Positions 8,117 through 17,600 of a DNA stretch of 64,000 nt are shown here, piece by piece. Origin of the DNA: Piscirickettsiaceae bacterium (GTDB lineage: Bacteria; Pseudomonadota; Gammaproteobacteria; Nitrosococcales; Methylophagaceae); NCBI GenBank assembly GCA_013215775.1, contig JABSQO010000007.1:1-64000 (forward strand), given 5' to 3'. A program made the position numbers and the translations under genes. How positions within the stretch are numbered: the stretch's first letter is position 1; every line of letters starts with the position of its first letter. Below the pieces are notes generated by a model. That model was not told the origin of the DNA. It ran no database searches and worked only from the letters and a program-made list of their open reading frames with translations.

Positions 8117-10186
8117 ATGTTGAAAAGAATAATAAGTTTATTAATTCTTCCGGTATTTTTTGTTTCCACTATGGTTCTTGCCGGTGAGCAGGAGTCGGTT
8201 AGAGAGTCGACGGTTTTGTTTAAATTGAAGACAGATGCTTCGCCTGCAGAGCTCAAGAGGTTTAATGCCTTAGTAAATCCAAGCACCATTTTGGAAATGA
8301 GAGAAATAGAAGGTGTGGCATTTGTTGTTAAGTTTAGAAATGTTAAAGGCTTTGAAAAAGCGTTTAGCCAACAATTAATGACCACAGGTGCGGTTAGATT
8401 TGCCGAACCTGACGCGCTTATTCCACATGCTGCTGAGCCCAATGATACTTATTATTATCTACAATGGCATCATGCAACTATCAATTCACCTGTCGCATGG
8501 GACTTCTTAACGGGACCAGCTGATTTAAACGCGGTCAAAGTTTGTGTTTTGGACACCGGTGTTGATACGGACCACCCAGATTTAGTCGGTAATTTGTTGC
8601 TACCCGGATACAATGCACCCCTTGAAATCAGTGGAAATGTAGAAGATGTTCATGGCCATGGGACCAAAACCTCAGGTGTTATTGGCGCCATGGGAAACAA
8701 TGGCATTGGCGTTTCTGGAATGGTATGGGATATTAAGATTATTCCTGTACAGATAAATATTAGTGATCAGAATAGTAGTGCTTATATTTCAGATATGGCC
8801 GTTGGTATTGAGTGGTGTGCCTCTCAGGGAGTAAAAGTCGTCAACCTGAGTTATGGCGGCGCTCAATACGGTACGATAGACTCAGCTGCCCAAGTCCTTC
8901 GAAATAGTGGCGGTCTACTCTTTATGTCAGCAGGAAATGATGGCACTTATAATAGTTCAATCGATTATCCTGATTACGATTCTTTTATTGTCGTTGGTTC
9001 AACAGACGATGAGGATAGTATCAGTGGTTTTTCAGAAACGGGACCTTTCGTTGATGTGACGGCACCAGGAGAGGATATTGCGACGACGGGTATTTCTGCT
9101 TCTGGTGATAGTGGCTATTACTACGCGACGGGGACCTCATTTTCTTCCCCCATGACTGCTGGACTTGCTGCATTGATATACTCAATTAACCCAGAGTTCA
9201 CACCTGCCGAAGTAGAGAATTATATATTGAATACGGCCGTTGATTTAGGAGATGCAGGAGATGATGATATTTACGGTCATGGCAGAATTGATGCTGGGGC
9301 AGCAGTAGCCTCGGCATGGAATATATCGCCAAATGAGCCGCCAGTGGCAGTAGCATTAGCCACCAGCTTAACAAGTGGAATTGCTCCTTTTGAAGTTGCT
9401 TTTGATGGCAGCGACTCAAGCGATGATGGCACTATTGAGTCGTATGTTTGGGACTTTGGTGATGGTAACTCAGTGAGTGGTGCTACAGTAACGCATACGT
9501 ATAATGTAGCGGGGACATTTGATGCGACATTAACCGTGACGGATGATAGAGCTGCACAAACCACTTCAGCAGCGATTGTCATTAATGTTGCCCCAGATCC
9601 GAATCAAATTGATGCCCCTTCAAATTTAACAGCATCGGTGGATACAAATAATGTCACCTTAAGTTGGACACATAATTTAAATAATATCACTGGTTTTGAA
9701 GTGTTCAGGGCTCAAAAAATAAGAGGTAAATATAACTATAGCTTATTAGACATAACGGGGGGCGTGAATACTTATGTTGACATAGCCGAGGCTGGAAATT
9801 ATAGGTATAAAGTGAGGGCGATTAGTAGCGGGAGCCCGCCGACAGAATTTAGTAATGTGGTTTCAGCAACCGTGGAGAAGGCATCGACCGAACCTGATCC
9901 AGGCACATTGTCAGCACCATCATTAAGCGCTTCCTCCGCTGGATTAACAGTCACGCTAACATGGACACATGCATGTCCTTCAGGTGAAGTATGTACCTAT
10001 TATATTGAGCGAGGCGACAGAAAAGTTAAAGGAAATATTAATTGGGCTCCTATTGCCTCTGGTATTGGCGGGTCATCATATGTTTATGGTGAATCAAGTA
10101 AAGGCACATATTATTATAAAGTTCATGCTTCTACGGGAACTGATACCTCTGCGGATTCAAATACAGTGAATGTCAGGCTGAGATAA
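8117..10186 (+). CDS. Secreted subtilisin-family (S8) serine peptidase with PKD and two FN3-like domains
   Basis: 689 residues from ATG 8117, chosen because GGAGG at 8105-8109 is well spaced and a signal peptide (MLKRIISLLILPVFFVSTMVLA) follows; an in-frame upstream ATG at 8096 has no such site. Residues 25-105 look like an I9-type propeptide. The S8 triad is Asp146 (VLDTGVD), His181 (HGHGT) and Ser341 (GTSFSSP), with the oxyanion Asn in SAGND. A PKD domain follows (about 400-490, VWDFGDG), then two fibronectin type III-like repeats to the end. The protein is exported to degrade extracellular protein. A terminator follows, so it is probably monocistronic. Confidence 0.92.
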   Translation: MLKRIISLLILPVFFVSTMVLAGEQESVRESTVLFKLKTDASPAELKRFNALVNPSTILEMREIEGVAFVVKFRNVKGFEKAFSQQLMTTGAVRFAEPDALIPHAAEPNDTYYYLQWHHATINSPVAWDFLTGPADLNAVKVCVLDTGVDTDHPDLVGNLLLPGYNAPLEISGNVEDVHGHGTKTSGVIGAMGNNGIGVSGMVWDIKIIPVQINISDQNSSAYISDMAVGIEWCASQGVKVVNLSYGGAQYGTIDSAAQVLRNSGGLLFMSAGNDGTYNSSIDYPDYDSFIVVGSTDDEDSISGFSETGPFVDVTAPGEDIATTGISASGDSGYYYATGTSFSSPMTAGLAALIYSINPEFTPAEVENYILNTAVDLGDAGDDDIYGHGRIDAGAAVASAWNISPNEPPVAVALATSLTSGIAPFEVAFDGSDSSDDGTIESYVWDFGDGNSVSGATVTHTYNVAGTFDATLTVTDDRAAQTTSAAIVINVAPDPNQIDAPSNLTASVDTNNVTLSWTHNLNNITGFEVFRAQKIRGKYNYSLLDITGGVNTYVDIAEAGNYRYKVRAISSGSPPTEFSNVVSATVEKASTEPDPGTLSAPSLSASSAGLTVTLTWTHACPSGEVCTYYIERGDRKVKGNINWAPIASGIGGSSYVYGESSKGTYYYKVHASTGTDTSADSNTVNVRLR

Positions 10187-10217
10187 CAACGCCACAAAAT
10201 AGTAACAGGAAAATTTA

Positions 10218-10247
10218 GGGGCTTGTAATCTGGCCCCTTGTTTTTTT
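10218..10247 (+). terminator. Rho-independent terminator after the S8 peptidase
   Basis: GGGGC (10218-10222) pairs with GCCCC (10233-10237) across a 10-nt loop and is followed by TTGTTTTTTT. It lies 31 bp after the peptidase stop codon. Confidence 0.75.
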
Positions 10248-10475
10248 GCAGCATCACCCCAGCCATGGCTACCCCTAAATTTCCGAGAGATGGGCCTTTG
10301 GAACAGCTGGCAGGCAAGCAACTTTCACCTTTTTATACTCTGGACCAAGAGAATATAGATAGGGCAATTTTACTTGCCATTTCTCTCATAGTGGGTCGAT
10401 TATGATCACCAATTAATAATTCATATCCTCTGGCCCGTTTTAGAGTATCATTGGTGGATTTAGTTAAGGTCGTAA

Positions 10476-11129
10476 ATGACTGCGGAAAACTCAGAATCTA
10501 AAGAGTTACAACCTACCATTCTTTCCTATGTGAAAGATCTCCCCAACCTGTGTTCACTTGCAGGATTAGCTTGCACAATATTAGCTATTTACTTCAGTAT
10601 TTTAGGCGTTTACGCTGCCGCAATGATTGGCATGGTCTGGGCTGTTGCATTTGATTGGGCGGATGGTCTCATTGCGAGAAGAATAAAAGGGCGAACAGGT
10701 AACGACCGAGCATTTGGTGGGCAACTTGATGTCTTAATCGACATTGTGAGCTATGGTGTCGCTCCTGCAATTCTTTTAATGAGCTATGGGAAATTTGAGC
10801 CTATATTTTTATTCGGCGCTTTTTTAATGCTCGCTGCTAGTGCAATAAGGTTGAGTTATTTTAGTGTATACGGTCTTGCTGGTGGTTCGAAATACACTGG
10901 GTTAGCGCTTGATAACAACAGCCTAATACTCGTTTTCATATTTTTATTTGAAGGTATGTTTAGCGAGGGGACCTTTTCGGCCATTCTTTATCTTAGTGGC
11001 TTAGGACTTGCTGCTTTGAATGTATCGCAAATTAAAACACCAAAACTTTCTGGTAACCCAGTCAATGTTTATATTCTTGCTTTTTACACGCTTGGAATAA
11101 CAGCCATCTATGGTTGGAAACTTTTATAG
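10476..11129 (+). CDS. CDP-alcohol phosphatidyltransferase (phosphatidylserine synthase-like)
   Basis: 217 residues with about six membrane segments. The family signature is complete: DWADGLIARR (about residues 66-75) followed by GGQLDVLIDIV, giving the D-G-x2-A-R...G-x3-D-x3-D pattern that binds metal and the CDP-alcohol. These enzymes transfer a phospho-alcohol or diacylglycerol phosphate from a CDP carrier at the inner membrane. It is 42 bp upstream of a cytidylyltransferase gene that could make a CDP-alcohol donor, so the two probably form a headgroup pathway. The exact lipid is not determinable here; phosphatidylserine synthase is the nearest resemblance. Confidence 0.78.
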   Translation: MTAENSESKELQPTILSYVKDLPNLCSLAGLACTILAIYFSILGVYAAAMIGMVWAVAFDWADGLIARRIKGRTGNDRAFGGQLDVLIDIVSYGVAPAILLMSYGKFEPIFLFGAFLMLAASAIRLSYFSVYGLAGGSKYTGLALDNNSLILVFIFLFEGMFSEGTFSAILYLSGLGLAALNVSQIKTPKLSGNPVNVYILAFYTLGITAIYGWKLL

Positions 11130-11171
11130 CAAATAACGAAAATCACTTTAATCTAGGAGTTAGGTAACACA

Positions 11172-11627
11172 ATGGTTGTATATACGGTAGGTACCTTTGA
11201 TTTATTACATGTTGGGCATCTTGCATTATTGGAATATTGCGCTTCATTAGGTGATACGGTAGCTGTTGGTGTTGCTTCTGATGAAGTCGTGAAATTATAT
11301 AAGCCTAATATCCCAGTCATTCCACTTGAACAACGTATAGAAATGCTTCTGGCACTAAGCTGTGTAGATATTGCATTACCGTATCATGAGTTGGATTATA
11401 TTGCGGTTTGTAAGGAAGTTAAGGCGGATATCTTTGTTATTGGCGAAGACTGGGGAAGAAAGCCTCATAATCAAGGTGTTGAAGACTTTCTAAAATCTCA
11501 AGGTAAAGAGATTGTTCAAGTTCAATATAACCCAAGAAATTCATCGACTAAAATTAAAAAGGATGTCTTGTCTTTGCACCAGACAGGTAAAAGATTTGAG
11601 GCAGAAAAATTTGCTTTAGTATCGTAA
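11172..11627 (+). CDS. Cytidylyltransferase-like nucleotidyltransferase
   Basis: 151 residues, close to the 130-150 of glycerol-3-phosphate and phosphoethanolamine/phosphocholine cytidylyltransferases. The nucleotide-binding signature reads TFDLLHVGHLALLE (about residues 8-21), with HVGH as the HxGH motif. The second motif, normally R-x-x-G-I-S-T, appears as RNSSTKI near residue 118. It probably transfers CMP from CTP to a phospho-alcohol. It is coupled with the CDP-alcohol transferase upstream; a short AGGAG-like site precedes its ATG. The substrate is unproven. Confidence 0.75.
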   Translation: MVVYTVGTFDLLHVGHLALLEYCASLGDTVAVGVASDEVVKLYKPNIPVIPLEQRIEMLLALSCVDIALPYHELDYIAVCKEVKADIFVIGEDWGRKPHNQGVEDFLKSQGKEIVQVQYNPRNSSTKIKKDVLSLHQTGKRFEAEKFALVS

Positions 11628-11795
11628 TACATATTCTAACACTCCAATCCTGTTGACCGTGAAAAGGGACGTTAGGTCGTTAATCATGAAAACAGCTGTA
11701 GATTTTAAGTCATTTCTTCCCTAAAAATCACATGTTAACCATCAAGAAACGGTGGTTTGTCATTGGTTATACAAACAAATAGAAAAGAAAAAACA

Positions 11796-11885
11796 ACAAA
11801 AAAGCCCTAACACCGAAAAGATACTGAGGCTTTGATATAGTTGGTGGGCCTACAAGGACTTGAACCTTGGACAAAGGGATTATAA
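11796..11885 (-). repeat. Displaced 3' half of tRNA-Ile2(CAU) plus terminator (scar D)
   Basis: The tRNA part is identical to the live gene from the CCA end to the anticodon loop, where it changes (ATTATAAG instead of ATTATGAG). The terminator hairpin is the same type as the live copy, with small changes. It separates the nhaA/peptidase/lipid module from the actP module and may terminate the cytidylyltransferase transcript. Confidence 0.87.
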
Positions 11886-11891
11886 GAAATA

Positions 11892-11990
11892 CTAGACAAT
11901 CAAGCTGGTTGACCCCTTGATTCTTTGAAAATCAGCCACATGACCGTTAAGAAAATCCTCAACGACTTGGTTTTTTGCTCTGTTTGTTAA
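11892..11990 (-). pseudogene. C-terminal remnant of an unidentified gene abutting scar D
   Basis: Reading leftward, an open frame REALTNRAKNQVVEDF... runs to ...QRIKGSTSLIV and stops at 11892-11894, seven bases from the scar. It has no start: the frame enters from the tRNA-Arg fragment on its right. The last 11 residues recur after scar E as RIKGSASLIV plus stop. Conservation of a reading-frame end at two scars suggests the tail of a gene carried by related mobile elements, possibly the recombinase. The family is not recognised. Confidence 0.4.
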
Positions 11991-12042
11991 TGCCTCCCTC
12001 CTATGGGGAAGGCCGTGCGTTCGAATCGCGCCGGGGACGCTA
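11991..12042 (+). pseudogene. 3' half of a tRNA-Arg(CCU)
   Basis: The sequence contains an anticodon loop CTCCTAT (anticodon CCT), the 3' anticodon strand GGGG, a T-arm GTGCG-TTCGAAT-CGCGC that pairs completely, an acceptor 3' strand CGGGGAC, and CTA where CCA is expected. No matching acceptor 5' strand or D-arm precedes it. It is therefore a 3' half, broken near the anticodon stem like the tRNA-Ile2 copies but on the opposite strand. Between 11628 and 12239 I see scar D, the coding tail, this fragment and a palindrome (GGAACAGATGTTCC, 12200-12213). Confidence 0.68.
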
Positions 12043-12239
12043 TCTATGTTCATATTTGTTGTACTCAAATAACTTCTTGTGCCTATTGCTTAGCTTATCC
12101 AGCTTAAAGATTGATTTAAGTTTTATCTCTTTTTAAATAAAACTTGGGTTACTATGCGCTAGTAACATTTTCCGACTTGTTCCTCATGTATGTCGTGCAG
12201 GAACAGATGTTCCGTCATTGAATAATGGAAGAACTGATT

Positions 12240-12548
12240 ATGAGTGCAGATCTGTATGAACAAGTGAAACAAAACCCTAAATTCCATCAACTTGTGAAAC
12301 AACGTTCTCGTTGGGCATGGGGACTGTCTTCAATTATTTTGATTATGTATTTTTCCTTTATTTTGCTGATTGCCTTTTTTCCTGCATGGTTAGGCCAATC
12401 ACTCACCGGTGGTGTGATCACGATAGGCATTCCTATTGGTGTGTTGATTATTGTGATGGCATTTGTATTGACAGGAGTCTACGTGCACAAAGCCAATAAG
12501 GACTTTGATCGCATTAACGAAGAAATCATCAGTGAGATAAAACAATGA
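12240..12548 (+). CDS. yjcH: DUF485 membrane protein (YjcH-like) paired with ActP
   Basis: 102 residues from ATG 12240, preceded by GGAAG at 12228-12232; an upstream in-frame ATG at 12225 lacks a binding site. Two hydrophobic helices (about 25-47 and 57-80) lie between charged ends, the DUF485 layout. The stop overlaps the actP start (ATGA at 12545-12548), so the pair is translationally coupled, as in E. coli acs-yjcH-actP. Its biochemical role is not established; it is assumed to assist the symporter. Confidence 0.88.
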   Translation: MSADLYEQVKQNPKFHQLVKQRSRWAWGLSSIILIMYFSFILLIAFFPAWLGQSLTGGVITIGIPIGVLIIVMAFVLTGVYVHKANKDFDRINEEIISEIKQ

Positions 12549-14197
12549 AAACTTGTCTCTTTTTGATGTCATTTCTTTTTACTTCTTTCAGTTGGGCTGG
12601 GGGTGCGTTAAGCGGTGCGGTGGAACAACAGCCATTGAATATTCCTGCCGTTGTGATGTTTTTAGTATTTGTGGCAGCGACATTGGTCATTACTTATTGG
12701 GCTGCCAAAAGGATGCGTTCAACCTCTGATTATTATGCTGCCGGTGGTGGTATTACTGGTTTTCAGAATGGCTTAGCCATTGCTGGTGACTATATGTCGG
12801 CCGCTTCTTTTTTGGGTATTTCAGGTCTGGTGTATTTATCCGGTTATGACGGCCTTATTTATTCCATCGGTTTTTTGATCGGTTGGCCACTTATTCTATT
12901 TCTAGTGGCTGAACGCTTACGTAATTTGGGAAAATATACCTTTGCCGATGTGGTCTCGTATCGCTTAGAACAGTTACCTATTCGAACCTTATCCGCCTTT
13001 GGTACCTTGGCCGTGGTGGCTTTGTATTTGATTGCCCAAATGGTGGGCGCTGGGAAATTAATCCAACTGTTATTTGGCTTGCCTTATCACTACGCGGTAG
13101 TAATGGTGGGTGTGTTGATGGTGTTATATGTGATGTTTGGTGGCATGTTAGCCACCACATGGGTGCAAATTATCAAAGCAGTGTTGTTGTTGTTGGGTGC
13201 TAGTTTTATGGCTTTTATGGTGCTCAAACACGTTGACTTTGATTTGAACGTTTTATTTGAACAAGCGGTGTCGGTACATCCCAAAGGTATTGATATTATG
13301 GCGCCAGGTGGGTTGCTCTCCGATCCGATTTCTGCCATTTCACTAGGAGTTGCCTTGATTTTTGGTACGGCAGGTTTACCACATATATTAATGCGATTTT
13401 TTACCGTCTCTGATGCCAAGCAGGCAAGGCGTTCGGTATTTTTTGCCACTGGTTTTATAGGATATTTTTATATACTCACCTTTGTAATTGGCTTTGGTGC
13501 GATTGTCCTATTATCAACGAATCCAGAATTTTTTGATGTGAACGGTCTGCTGCTCGGTGGCAATAATATGGCGGCTATTCATTTGTCAAAAGCAGTAGGA
13601 GGCGATTTATTTCTTGGGTTTATCTCTGCCGTTGCCTTTGCCACTATTTTAGCGGTGGTGTCGGGCCTGACGTTGGCTGGCGCTTCGGCCATTTCACACG
13701 ATTTATATGCCAGTGTTATTAAAAAAGGCAACAGTACGGCTAAACAAGAAATTCGGGTATCAAAAATAGCCACGGTTATTTTAGGTGCGGTGGCGATCTA
13801 TCTTGGCATTTTATTTGAAGAACAAAATATTGCCTTCATGGTTGGTTTGGCTTTTGCCATCGCGGCTAGTGCCAACTTCCCAACCTTAATTTTATCAATG
13901 TATTGGAAAGATTTGACCACACGAGGTGCGTTTATTGGTGGTTTTGCCGGATTATTAACGGCGGTCGGGCTGGTAATTGTCGGCCCAATCGTGTGGGTCG
14001 ATATTTTGGGTAACACGGAGGCGTTATTTCCTTATAAATACCCGGCCTTATTTTCTGTCTCCATTGCCTTTCTGTGTATCTGGTTTTTTTCAATTACGGA
14101 TCGTAGTCAACGAGCAGAAAATGAACGAAAAAAGTTTGAACATCAATTTATTCGTTCTCAAACCGGTATTGGTTCTCATCAGGCAGCAGAGCATTAA
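12545..14197 (+). CDS. actP: Cation/acetate symporter ActP
   Basis: 550 residues of the sodium:solute symporter family. An N-terminal signal-like hydrophobic stretch is followed by about 13 membrane helices. Family blocks include [23 protein letters not shown] (written here only to mark residues 60-82) and [15 protein letters not shown] near residue 275. It takes up acetate and similar short monocarboxylates with Na+. Unlike E. coli, no acetyl-CoA synthetase gene is adjacent; the yjcH-actP pair alone fills the module between scars D and E. Confidence 0.93.
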   Translation: MKTCLFLMSFLFTSFSWAGGALSGAVEQQPLNIPAVVMFLVFVAATLVITYWAAKRMRSTSDYYAAGGGITGFQNGLAIAGDYMSAASFLGISGLVYLSGYDGLIYSIGFLIGWPLILFLVAERLRNLGKYTFADVVSYRLEQLPIRTLSAFGTLAVVALYLIAQMVGAGKLIQLLFGLPYHYAVVMVGVLMVLYVMFGGMLATTWVQIIKAVLLLLGASFMAFMVLKHVDFDLNVLFEQAVSVHPKGIDIMAPGGLLSDPISAISLGVALIFGTAGLPHILMRFFTVSDAKQARRSVFFATGFIGYFYILTFVIGFGAIVLLSTNPEFFDVNGLLLGGNNMAAIHLSKAVGGDLFLGFISAVAFATILAVVSGLTLAGASAISHDLYASVIKKGNSTAKQEIRVSKIATVILGAVAIYLGILFEEQNIAFMVGLAFAIAASANFPTLILSMYWKDLTTRGAFIGGFAGLLTAVGLVIVGPIVWVDILGNTEALFPYKYPALFSVSIAFLCIWFFSITDRSQRAENERKKFEHQFIRSQTGIGSHQAAEH

Positions 14198-14344
14198 AAT
14201 GTAAAGAGATAGCGGTGCTCACTATTTTAAGAGGGTTCTCATAGTATCGGAAGGTGTTGACAATGGTTCTGATCAGCTGGCTCGTTATGCAGATAATGTG
14301 TCTCTCGGTAGTGGTCAGTTTTGACACAAACCTGACACAAATAG

Positions 14345-14433
14345 TAAAAAAGCCCCAACCCACGCTAGTGAGATGAGGCTTTGATATAGTTGGTGGGCCT
14401 ACGGACTTGAACCTTGGACAAAGGGATTATGAG
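14345..14433 (-). repeat. Displaced 3' half of tRNA-Ile2(CAU) plus variant terminator (scar E)
   Basis: The tRNA part matches the live gene except for a 2-nt deletion in the T-stem (CTACGGACTT for CTACAAGGACTT) and ends at ATTATGAG. Its terminator hairpin carries CACGCTAGTG in place of the CACCGAAAAGATG of the live copy; only scar F shares this version. The 35 bp beyond the break (to about 14475) closely match those beyond scar D. Otherwise 14198-14679 contains only a short possible coding tail (14205-14324). Confidence 0.87.
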
Positions 14434-14691
14434 TAACGCTAGACAATCAAGCTGGCTGACCCCTTGATTCTCCTTTGAGGATTGAGGCCAATTAGCCGTA
14501 TTACTGTTTTCAATACAGATTAGTGATAAAAAACAATTGTTAGAGGAATAAAGGTATTATCAAGTTCGATTCTTAAACTGATTATCTGTTTTAGATTAAG
14601 AAACGTGAGCGATAGATACAAAAACAAATAACCCCGTAAAAATTTAAGTAAAAACGCTGTATTTTTTCTTTTTTCAGGGATGCGACAATCT

Positions 14692-17600
14692 ATGCTAGAC
14701 ATGCCGAAAATTTCGATTAGAGTGAATGTGCTGACGGTGATGTTGTTGATCGCAGGTGCTATGGCTGCGTCACTGTTGTTATCGCAATACTATTTCAGCC
14801 AAAAACTGGCGATTGAATCTACTCATAAAACCTTTGAACTGATTTTTAAAAACATTACCGAGCATATTCGCGTTGAGGGAACCAATACTCGAAATATGCT
14901 TACGGCTAAAAGTCAGCAAACGGAATTACTTGAGCCGATTACGTTTGATCCTTTCCACCCATCTTTAAAGGGGTTAGTCGAAGCGCTTCAAGTTGGGCAA
15001 AACTTATATGCTATCTATTTTGCTCAACAAAATGGTCATTTTTATGAAGTGGTCAACATGCAGGACAAGCAATCACTTTTTGATGTATATAAAGCGCCTG
15101 AACAAACCGCATGGACCGTTATTACCATTATCGATAATCAGCAACAGCTGGCATTTTTAAACGATAATTTAGAGCTAATTAATAAAACTATCACCGCGAA
15201 GAAATACGACCCTCGAGTGCGCCCGTGGTATGTAGATGCCATAAATGCTGAAGGAGTCATTCGTACTAAGCCGTATTTATTTTCCCATCTTAATCAAGCG
15301 GGCATCACTTACGCTACACAGCTTGAAAGTAAAGGTGTGGTGTTAGCGCTTGATTTCACCATGGAGCAGTTTAATAAAATTTTGTCTTTGCAAAAAGTAG
15401 ATGCAAAGTCAGAAGTTTTTCTTATCTCATCGAAAGGTACCAAGATTGCTTCATCGGCATTTATAAATGAAAAAGAGTCACAGCAGGCAGAGGAAGAATT
15501 AATAAGCAAGCCAATAGCGTTTAGCGAAGAAGAAGTCGCGTATATAAAAAATCATCATGCCTTATTGATTTCCAATGAAAATGACTGGCCCCCCTTTGAT
15601 TTTGAAGAAGCCGGTGAACCGAAGGGATTCAGTATCGATCTTATGCGACTGTTAAGTAAAAAAAGTGGCTTGAAACTACAGTTTATGAATGGCTATCAAT
15701 GGTCTGAAATAATGACTATGTTTAAGAAAAGAGAATTAGACATCGTTCATGCCTTGTACAAAACACAAAAACGGGAAGAAATGGGCCTGTTTAGTGACTC
15801 AACTTTTAGCTTTAAAAATTATTTTATTGTGCCAAAAGGTGCACCCGATATCGCCCAGTTTAGTGATATAAAAGGTGAAACCGTAGTGGTAGTAAAAGGC
15901 TGGGCGACGCAGAGTTTTATGCAAAAAAATCATCCTGCTATTCCCACCTTAGTCGTGGATAGTGTTGAGGAAGCTTTTTTGGCTCTTTCAAAAGGTGAAG
16001 CTGATTTTATGATCGAGAGCAAAGAATCTTTTCTATATCAGCAACAACGTCTTTCGATTGAGAATTTAAAAATAAGTGGCTGGAATAAAGAGCTTGATAA
16101 GGGCCAAGCAAACAATATTTATATCATGGTGCAAAACGATCAGCCTATTCTGCTTTCAATAATTAATAAAACATTAGCGGCTTTAACGGCACAAGAACAA
16201 CAAAACTTACAGCAAAAGTGGTTTAAAAATATTGATGTTAGATCGGACATCAAGACGCTGGATTCAGAACTAATGAAATTAGTGATAGCTAACAAAACAG
16301 ATGTGGTTGTTGAATATGAAAAAACGGGAGATCAGGGTCACTATTTTGGAATGATTTCCCCTTTAAGAGACGGGTCATTTTTAGGGGTAAAAATTGATGC
16401 AGATGCGTTATTAAAACCCTATATAGAGAATATTAAAACATCATTACTCATTGCTGCGGTGCTGCTATTGATTGCCTTACTGACGGTGTTAAGAGCTACA
16501 AACTACATAGTAAGGCCGATTAAAGCACTGATATTAGAAAATGAGAAAATCAAAAATAGAGAGTTTGATGACGTAAAAAATATTAAAACTCATATACTTG
16601 AATTGGAAGAATTATCGGTTTCGTTTGTATCAATGTCCCACAGTATTCAGCAGTTTGAAAAAGTTCAAGAAGAATTGCTTGATGCCATGATCAAACTGAT
16701 TGCCGAAGCCATTGATGAAAAATCACCGTATACAGGGGGCCACTGTAAACGAGTGCCTGTAATAGCGTTTTTATTGTTGGATGCTGCAAGTCGATCTAAA
16801 GAAGGTGTTTTTGAGGATTTTTCCTTCACCGGTGAAGATGAATTAAGAGAATTTGAAATTGGTGCTTGGTTACATGATTGTGGCAAGGTCACTACTCCAG
16901 AATATGTTGTTGATAAGGCGACAAAACTAGAGACTATTTATAATCGAATTAATGAAATCAGAATGCGCTTTGAAGTGTTATGGCGAGACGCAGAGATCGA
17001 CTATTTAAATAAAAAAATATCGTTAGAAGACTTACAAGAAAAACGAACTAGCTTAGTGGAAGACTTTGAATTTATTGCCGAGGCTAATATTGGTGGTGAG
17101 TTTATGGGCGACGATCAAAAAGACCGAGTGAAAGCCATTGCAGAGCAACAGTGGTCACGAAATTTTGATGATAAGGTGGGATTGAGTGAGATAGAAAAAG
17201 AGCGGTTTATTGGTAGCGAGGATGAGGCATTGCCTGTGATCGAAAATTTATTAAGCGATAAAACTCACCATATCGTGCAACGTACAAACTTCAATCATGA
17301 AACCTATGAGTCCCAAGGTTTCAAATTACCAGTACCAGAGCATCTATACAACTATGGTGAAGTTTATAATCTTTGCATTGAGCGAGGCACATTAAGCCCG
17401 GAAGAGCGTTATAAGATTAATGAACATGTGATTATGAGCATTAAAATGCTTGAAAAAATACCATTTCCAGAGAATATGCAAAATATTCCTGAATATGCAG
17501 GAACACATCATGAGACGCTTATCGGCACCGGTTATCCGCGGAAACTCACCAAAGAAGAGCTTTCTGTTCCAGCGAGAATCATGGCGATTGCTGATATTTA

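Noticed and set aside
9198-9582. Minus-strand frames opposite the subtilase gene
   Set aside because: Shadows of the plus-strand coding sequence with no independent support.
1011-11795. Modules B-C and C-D being nearly the same length (5353 and 5350 bp)
   Set aside because: Their contents are unrelated and other modules differ in size, so the match is treated as coincidence rather than headful packaging.
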